NCBI GenBank assembly: GCA_002897695.1
Contig: BDTG01000007.1
Coordinates: 1-27,723 of the forward strand
Reading direction: 5' to 3'
Length of the DNA stretch: 27,723 bases
Origin: a bacterium BMS3Abin14
GTDB taxonomy: Bacteria; BMS3Abin14
The notes under the pieces are model-generated. The model did no database searches. It had not been told where the DNA came from and saw only the letters and a program-made list of their open reading frames with translations. Positions 23,530 to 27,723 of this stretch are shown here, one piece after another. Position 1 is the stretch's first letter. The number at the start of each line of letters is the position of its first letter. The position numbers and the translations under genes are program-made.

Positions 23530-23628
23530 GTGGCAGGTTATTGCCGGTGCATGTGTTGTACAGCGGAAGAAAACCGTGAACCCGACAGGCTTCAACGAAT
23601 GGCGGAGAATAGCCCGTCACAACCCTGA
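23530..23628 (+). CDS. 32-aa Cys-rich small ORF (possible leader peptide)
   Basis: GTG 23530 is preceded by an excellent ribosome site (GGAGGGAGG, about 7 bases away) and encodes MAGYCRCMCCTAEENREPDR followed by LQRMAENSPSQP and TGA at 23626. Four Cys fall within six residues (C-R-C-M-C-C). The stop is 18 bp before the sulfurtransferase ATG, so the two are almost surely co-transcribed. No known family comes to mind. Two readings fit: a cysteine-responsive leader peptide controlling a sulfur gene, as described for polycysteine ORFs in mycobacteria, or a small metal- or persulfide-binding protein. No obvious terminator or antiterminator pair was seen. Confidence 0.5.
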   Translation: MAGYCRCMCCTAEENREPDRLQRMAENSPSQP

Positions 23629-23646
23629 TAGAATCGAGGCAGCACC

Positions 23647-24549
23647 ATGAAAAAAACCGTTATTGCAACCATATTATTCACATTCTTTTCCATCGCCTTT
23701 TCACAGACCGCCAGCGCCGTCATTTCCGATTACTTTGTCGAAACCTCCTGGCTCGCCCGAAACCTGGACCAGGTCAAGGTTGTGGATGTCCGAACAACCC
23801 CCAAATATCTTCTCGGTCATGTTGACGGTGCCCTGCACATTAACAAGGACGAATTCCTGAGCTTCCGCCACGGCGTCAAAAGCCTTGTGCCGACGGTTGA
23901 GGAATTTCAGCGCCTGTTGGCCCACTACGGCATTACCCCGGAGACGCTGGTGGTTGTCTATGCCGAGGACACCAACCCCTACAGTGCCCGGCTGGCCTGG
24001 ACGCTTAAATATCACGGACATGTCAAGGCCTACGTTCTCAACGGCGGATACGAGAAGTGGGCGAAGGAAGGACGCCCTGTGAGTTTTTTCCCAACCCGGC
24101 CTGCACCTGTCAAGAAGTATGTGATATCCGGTCAGGAACCCATCCGTGCCAAAGCGGACGAGGTTCTCACAAGATTGAACAACCCGGACACCGTCATCTG
24201 GGATGTAAGAAGTCTAGGAGAATACGAGGGAACTGACGTGAGGGCTGACCGCGGAGGTCACATACCCGGCGCGATCCATTTAAACTGGACCGATCTCCTC
24301 CACGAAGAAGACGGAATCAATGTGCTCAAGCCTGCGAGCGAACTGAAAGTCCTGCTTGCAGCACATGGGATCACACCCGACAGGAAGATCATCGCCCACT
24401 GCCAGACTGGAATACGTTCCGCCTACGCCTCTCTCGTTCTCATGGCTCTCGGCTACCCCGAAGTACAGAACTACGACGGCAGCTGGATCGAGTGGGCCAA
24501 CAACGAGGAGTTCCCCGTAGCAACCAAGCGGGCCTCCTCCACACTGTAA
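23647..24549 (+). CDS. Periplasmic double-rhodanese sulfurtransferase
   Basis: 300 aa. Residues 1-24 are a Sec signal peptide (cleavage near QTASA). Two rhodanese domains follow. The N-terminal one (about 30-145) has VVDVRTTPKYLLGHVDGALH but a degenerate active loop (VVYAEDTNPYSA, no Cys), as usual for the structural half. The C-terminal one (about 165-295) has WDVRSLGEYEG, RGGHIPGAIHLNW and the active loop HCQTGIRSA with Cys252. Members move sulfane sulfur from thiosulfate or 3-mercaptopyruvate to acceptors such as cyanide or thiols. The loop CQTGIRS is nearer to thiosulfate-type than to the C-G-S-G-V-T of mercaptopyruvate enzymes. GAGG lies about 8 bases before the ATG. A strong terminator follows. 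Confidence 0.92.
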   Translation: MKKTVIATILFTFFSIAFSQTASAVISDYFVETSWLARNLDQVKVVDVRTTPKYLLGHVDGALHINKDEFLSFRHGVKSLVPTVEEFQRLLAHYGITPETLVVVYAEDTNPYSARLAWTLKYHGHVKAYVLNGGYEKWAKEGRPVSFFPTRPAPVKKYVISGQEPIRAKADEVLTRLNNPDTVIWDVRSLGEYEGTDVRADRGGHIPGAIHLNWTDLLHEEDGINVLKPASELKVLLAAHGITPDRKIIAHCQTGIRSAYASLVLMALGYPEVQNYDGSWIEWANNEEFPVATKRASSTL

Positions 24550-24604
24550 TTGTTCAGACGACGGTTCGGCACCCCAACGGCCCCATCCATCGACAATGAC
24601 AGCA

Positions 24605-24645
24605 AAAGGCCCCCCAGACAGGCATTGTCCGGGGGGCCTTTGTTT
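24605..24645 (+). terminator. Rho-independent terminator after the sulfurtransferase
   Basis: AAAGGCCCCCC (24605-24615) pairs perfectly with GGGGGGCCTTT (24631-24641). GACA/TGTC in the loop extends the stem, and GTTT follows. It is 55 bp past the stop codon. Confidence 0.85.
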
Positions 24646-24668
24646 CTCCGTCAATCTTGATGGACTCG

Positions 24669-24720
24669 CAAAAGGTCCACCTGCCTGCGTGCGACGCACA
24701 GGCAGGTTCGTGGCTTTTTG
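24669..24720. terminator. Hairpin downstream of cheD, possibly part of a dispersed repeat
   Basis: CCACCTGCCTGCGTGC (from 24677) pairs with GCACAGGCAGG and GTGG (to 24713) with small bulges, flanked by CAAAAGG on the left and CTTTTTG on the right. It can end the minus-strand che transcript and the plus-strand one alike. The flanking GATGGACTCGCAAAAGG resembles intergenic repeats common in deltaproteobacteria. Confidence 0.55.
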
Positions 24721-24747
24721 CTCAACGGAAAGCGAAAAGTGTCATTT

Positions 24748-25308
24748 TCAGTTTCGAAAAAAGGTGATTTTGTTTTCCTGCTCAATCTCCTCCTCAATCC
24801 GCTCCCTGTATTTTCTCTCCTCCTTCTTCACGCCGCTAAAGAGAATTTCGGGAATCCTTTTCAACCGAACCTCCCCCGTGTCCGTTCGAAAGAATATCTT
24901 CCGCGCGTTATGTCCCCCCGTATCATGGCTTAAAACCGGAAATCTCTCGAACTCGAGAAAATTGAACACAAACTCGACATTGGATTTTCCTGGAGAGGAG
25001 TCCATATCAATGGATCTTAGTATATGGGCACCCCCGAACACTTTGGCTTGCAGGTTCTTTCTGACAGCCCCAAGATTCAACAGCCGGTTTATGAGCAGTT
25101 CCATTGCGTTGATCCCGAACCTTGCAGAGTCGTCGAAGGTCCTGCCATCCCAGTGTGGCTCTCCTGGAAGCAGGATGTGATTCATTCCCCCGATTTTCCC
25201 TGCAGGGTCAAACAGGCACACCGCGACACAGGACCCGAGAAGGGTCTGAACGACCGCAGGCCCCCTGCCGGCATAGATCCCGCCGATATGTATTCTTATC
25301 CTCTTCAC
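24748..25308 (-). CDS. cheD: Chemoreceptor glutamine deamidase CheD
   Basis: CheD deamidates selected glutamines of methyl-accepting chemotaxis proteins and in some species works with CheC. 186 aa. TLLGSCVAVCLFD (22-34) holds the catalytic Cys27, with Thr22 nearby. GGMNHILLPG (40-49) holds His44, and KVFGGAHIL and LSHDTGGHNARKIFFRTDTG are also conserved. The C-terminal 25 residues are a charged helix (Glu/Lys-rich) beyond the core. The start is GTG 25308, without a strong ribosome site. It lies 40 bp after cheB and ends the che operon. No cheC is seen in the window. Confidence 0.94.
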   Translation of the reverse strand: MKRIRIHIGGIYAGRGPAVVQTLLGSCVAVCLFDPAGKIGGMNHILLPGEPHWDGRTFDDSARFGINAMELLINRLLNLGAVRKNLQAKVFGGAHILRSIDMDSSPGKSNVEFVFNFLEFERFPVLSHDTGGHNARKIFFRTDTGEVRLKRIPEILFSGVKKEERKYRERIEEEIEQENKITFFRN

Positions 25309-25348
25309 GTCTGGACTTTTCTTTTGCTCCGTGAATTCCGAATGCGGA

Positions 25349-26455
25349 TCACAGGGAACAGGCTTTCAGTACCCTTCCGGCAATGGATTCGAGAGGAAGA
25401 ACATCGCTCACCGCCCCGAGTTGAACGGCTTCCTTCGGCATCCCGAAAATAACGCTTGTAGTCTCATCCTGGGCAACAGTAAAGGCCCCGGCTTCCTTCA
25501 TCTCCAAAAGCCCTTGCGCGCCGTCATCCCCCATCCCCGTCATGATCACGCCAACAGCATTGGAGCCTGCGAACTGGGCAGCGGATCGGAACAGGACGTC
25601 CACTGACGGGCGATGGCGACTCACGAGAGGTCCGTCTCTCACCTCAACGTAATAGCGGGCCCCGCTTCTTTTGAGCAGTGTGTGAAAATTTCCAGGTGCA
25701 ATGAGTACCCTCCCCTGGAGCACAGTGTCGTTATTTTGCGCCTCCTTTACTGTCACTTTGCAGCCCCCGTCCAGGCGCCGGGCAAATGCCTTGGTGAAGT
25801 GTTCAGGCATGTGTTGAACAACAACGATCCCCGGAGCATCCGGGGGCAGCGCTTCAAGAAGTCTTTTTATGGCCTCGGTGCCGCCGGTGGAAGCCCCCAC
25901 CATTACTACCTTTTCGGTGGTCCTTATCATGGCCCTGGATGAACGCTTCTTAAGCACCGCGTCGGCGTTCAATTTGGGTGGGATGCCCACGATGGCAGGG
26001 ACAACAGGGAGGAGCTTCACCCTTGCCCTGGACGCAGCTTTAACCGTATCGCAGAGCCGGATGCGGGATTCTTCCAGAAAACGTTTCGCGCCAAGACGCG
26101 GCTTTCGAATGATATCCACAGCCCCGTATTCCAGAGCCTTGATCGTGGTATCCGCGCCCTTATCTGTCAGAGCAGAGCAGATTACCACCGGAATGGGATG
26201 CTGGCTCATGATCTTCCGGAGGAAGGTCAGCCCGTCCATCCGCGGCATCTCCACGTCCAGGGTAATCACGTCCGGGACCTGGTCGCGTATTTTCTGGGCA
26301 GCTATGTAGGGGTCCGCAGCCGCTCCGATGACCTCTATGTCCCGGTCCATGGCCAGAATCCGGGTCAGTGTTTGACGCACGAGAGCAGAATCGTCAACCA
26401 CAAGGACCCGGGTTATCCGCGACCGGCCGGCCTTGCCTTGCGTACCAGGAGACAT
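25349..26455 (-). CDS. cheB: Chemotaxis protein-glutamate methylesterase CheB
   Basis: CheB removes methyl groups from chemoreceptors when phosphorylated by CheA. 368 aa from ATG 26455. The receiver domain (13-130) has [11 protein letters not shown] and phospho-acceptor Asp67 in [12 protein letters not shown], followed by a linker of about 50 residues. The esterase domain has Ser189 in [10 protein letters not shown], His215 in [10 protein letters not shown] and Asp311 in [11 protein letters not shown]. The frame is open up to 26569, but those 38 residues overlap cheR and are Arg-rich nonsense. ATG 26455 shares one base with the cheR TAA, showing coupling. Confidence 0.95.
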   Translation of the reverse strand: MSPGTQGKAGRSRITRVLVVDDSALVRQTLTRILAMDRDIEVIGAAADPYIAAQKIRDQVPDVITLDVEMPRMDGLTFLRKIMSQHPIPVVICSALTDKGADTTIKALEYGAVDIIRKPRLGAKRFLEESRIRLCDTVKAASRARVKLLPVVPAIVGIPPKLNADAVLKKRSSRAMIRTTEKVVMVGASTGGTEAIKRLLEALPPDAPGIVVVQHMPEHFTKAFARRLDGGCKVTVKEAQNNDTVLQGRVLIAPGNFHTLLKRSGARYYVEVRDGPLVSRHRPSVDVLFRSAAQFAGSNAVGVIMTGMGDDGAQGLLEMKEAGAFTVAQDETTSVIFGMPKEAVQLGAVSDVLPLESIAGRVLKACSL

Positions 26456-27327
26456 TATCCCGTCTTTCGGTAAACCATGGGAGAAACCTGCCTGACAGGC
26501 AGATCGAAGCTGTGAAGAGTTTCTGCATGCCCGAGAAAGAGGTAGCCTCCGTCGACGAGATGGGAGCATATTCTTACAAGAAGCTCTCCCTGGGTGCGTT
26601 TGTTGAAGTAGATAATTACATTGCGGAAGAAGATGATATCGAAAGCCACCCTCATTAGATAATTATCATCCATGAGGTTCAGCCTGCGGAAGCTGACCCT
26701 GGATCTCAGTTCCGGAACGACGCGCACCAATCCCAGGCGCCGGTCCCTGTTTCGCATCAGGTACTTTCTCTTCATCTCCATGGGGATCGGTTCCGCCCTG
26801 TCCTCAGGGTATATCCCGCGCCGGGCCCTCTCAAGAACGCGTGTGGATATGTCCGTACCCAGGATGGAGAACCGGTAGCCGGGATGCTTCGGTGCGAATT
26901 CCGAGATGACCATTGCCAGGCTGTAGGGTTCCTTGCCCGAAGAACACCCGGCGCTCCAGACATTAAGGGGCCGCTTTTGACCTGCACCGTAAAGCCCCAT
27001 CAGCTCCGGAAGAGCTTCCCTTTGAAGATACTGAAAATGTGCCGGTTCCCGGAAAAAATCGGTCTTGTTGGTGGTCACCGCATCGATCATCTGGAAAACC
27101 TCGTCCTTCATCCCTTCAGCGCTGAACACATAGTTCATGTAATCCTCGAATGAATTCATGTTCAGAGCACGCAGGCGCTTCCTCAGGCGGGATTCCAGCA
27201 TGGTCTGCTTGACCTGCGGCATCTTTATTCCACAGGCCTCCTGGATGAAAGTACTGAACCTGCCAAACACTCCCGTGCTCATGGATACGGAAAGCAGGTC
27301 ACCCATATTAACGTTACCATTTTTCAT
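26455..27327 (-). CDS. cheR: Chemotaxis protein methyltransferase CheR
   Basis: CheR methylates glutamates of chemoreceptors with SAM. 290 aa. The N-terminal helical domain has [18 protein letters not shown] (46-63), typical of receptor binding, and [16 protein letters not shown] (83-98) is the family signature. [19 protein letters not shown] (121-139) is the SAM-binding motif, and [14 protein letters not shown] (229-242) is motif IV. C-terminal [12 protein letters not shown] completes it. ATG 27327 overlaps the cheW stop (ATGA). With cheB it sets receptor methylation for adaptation. The first 15 or so residues are a short extension before the usual N-terminus. Confidence 0.95.
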   Translation of the reverse strand: MKNGNVNMGDLLSVSMSTGVFGRFSTFIQEACGIKMPQVKQTMLESRLRKRLRALNMNSFEDYMNYVFSAEGMKDEVFQMIDAVTTNKTDFFREPAHFQYLQREALPELMGLYGAGQKRPLNVWSAGCSSGKEPYSLAMVISEFAPKHPGYRFSILGTDISTRVLERARRGIYPEDRAEPIPMEMKRKYLMRNRDRRLGLVRVVPELRSRVSFRRLNLMDDNYLMRVAFDIIFFRNVIIYFNKRTQGELLVRICSHLVDGGYLFLGHAETLHSFDLPVRQVSPMVYRKTG

Positions 27328-27723
27328 GACGGTATCTTTTGTTTCTTCTCTTTCTTCTTCGGAGTTTTTCCGGCGGAAGCTTTTTTCCGGGAGGAGGATT
27401 TTCGCCGGGATTCCGGCGGTCCACTTTCCTCAGCAACCCCTTTGCCGTCTTCCTCCAGAGCGTCCAAAATTCCTCCTGTTTCCTTGGCACGGGAAAGTTC
27501 TTCCACTGTAAACACCTTATTGACATCAAGGATAATGATGAACTGTTCTCCGTGTTTGCCCATCCCGAGGATAAAATCGGTATCAAGTCTGGTCCCTATT
27601 CTGGGGGGCGGCTCTATCAGGTCCGGGGTCAGCTCGAAAACCTCCTTTACCGAATCGGCAAGGGCTCCGATGACCGCAGACTCGCCGTCAAGATCAACCT
27701 CCAGGACAACTATGCAGGTATCA
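27324..27723 (-). CDS. cheW: CheW-type chemotaxis coupling protein, C-terminal part with basic tail (cut by window edge)
   Basis: The minus-strand frame is open to the right window edge. The visible 132 residues include VVLEVDLDGESAVIGALADS, then VKEVFELTPDLIEPPPRIG, DTDFILGMGKHGEQFII and ILDVNKVFTVEEL, the second half of a CheW domain that links receptors to the kinase CheA. After the domain come about 45 residues rich in Lys, Ser and Glu (ESRRKSSSRKKASAGKTPKK), unusual for the short standard CheW. The 5' part is missing. It is coupled to cheR by ATGA. Confidence 0.88.
   Translation of the reverse strand, partial: DTCIVVLEVDLDGESAVIGALADSVKEVFELTPDLIEPPPRIGTRLDTDFILGMGKHGEQFIIILDVNKVFTVEELSRAKETGGILDALEEDGKGVAEESGPPESRRKSSSRKKASAGKTPKKKEKKQKIPS

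Noticed and set aside
23530-23546. Sigma-54 promoter-like TGGC...TTGC at the Cys-rich ORF
   Set aside because: The spacing between GG and GC is one base short of the required ten, and the match lies inside the ORF after its start.

Overview
The window looks like a chromosomal segment of a Gram-negative bacterium, most like a deltaproteobacterial (Desulfobacterota-type) genome. This is inferred from gene content: lipobox lipoproteins, a class A PBP, an Amidase_3 protein followed by a GerMN-domain protein, a periplasmic double-rhodanese protein, and a cheW-cheR-cheB-cheD cluster. Many short dispersed repeats in the spacers fit the same picture. No rRNA or species-level marker is present, so the assignment is tentative.

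Layout. (1) 1-3753, minus strand, visibly more AT-rich: a type III restriction-modification operon. Its order is a 49-aa ORF, mod, a PD-(D/E)XK nuclease gene with an in-frame TAA, a small gene with an apparent one-base deletion, and the start of res (cut by the window edge). Successive genes overlap by a few bases. (2) 3754-4711: a spacer with a 16-bp palindrome, a strong hairpin, a short copy of the tRNA-Arg 3' end, a small GIY-YIG gene and a 14-bp perfect inverted repeat touching the tRNA. (3) 4709-4869: tRNA-Arg(TCT) and tRNA-Pro(TGG). (4) 4907-11742, minus strand: rdgB, rph, murI, GerMN protein, amidase and PBP1A, a cell-wall and nucleotide/RNA housekeeping cluster. (5) 11906-14838, plus strand: prmA, rsmE, an RDD membrane protein and an endonuclease III-like glycosylase. 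(6) 14919-16666: an ABC-2 exporter pair. (7) 16919-19177: two adjacent lipoproteins built from five copies of one Trp/Tyr-rich module. (8) 19513-22783: tRNA-Phe with a clear promoter, a higA-like relic, an O-methyltransferase and two convergent EamA transporters. (9) 22856-24549: an msrA pseudogene with its middle deleted, a 32-aa Cys-rich ORF and a periplasmic sulfurtransferase. (10) 24748-27723, minus strand: cheD, cheB, cheR and partial cheW.

The most interesting points are the RM operon with an extra nuclease and small gene between mod and res, both apparently broken; the five-copy lipoprotein module; the Cys-rich small ORF directly ahead of a sulfurtransferase; and the tRNA-adjacent repeats that may mark how the RM island arrived. 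The rest is largely ordinary housekeeping.
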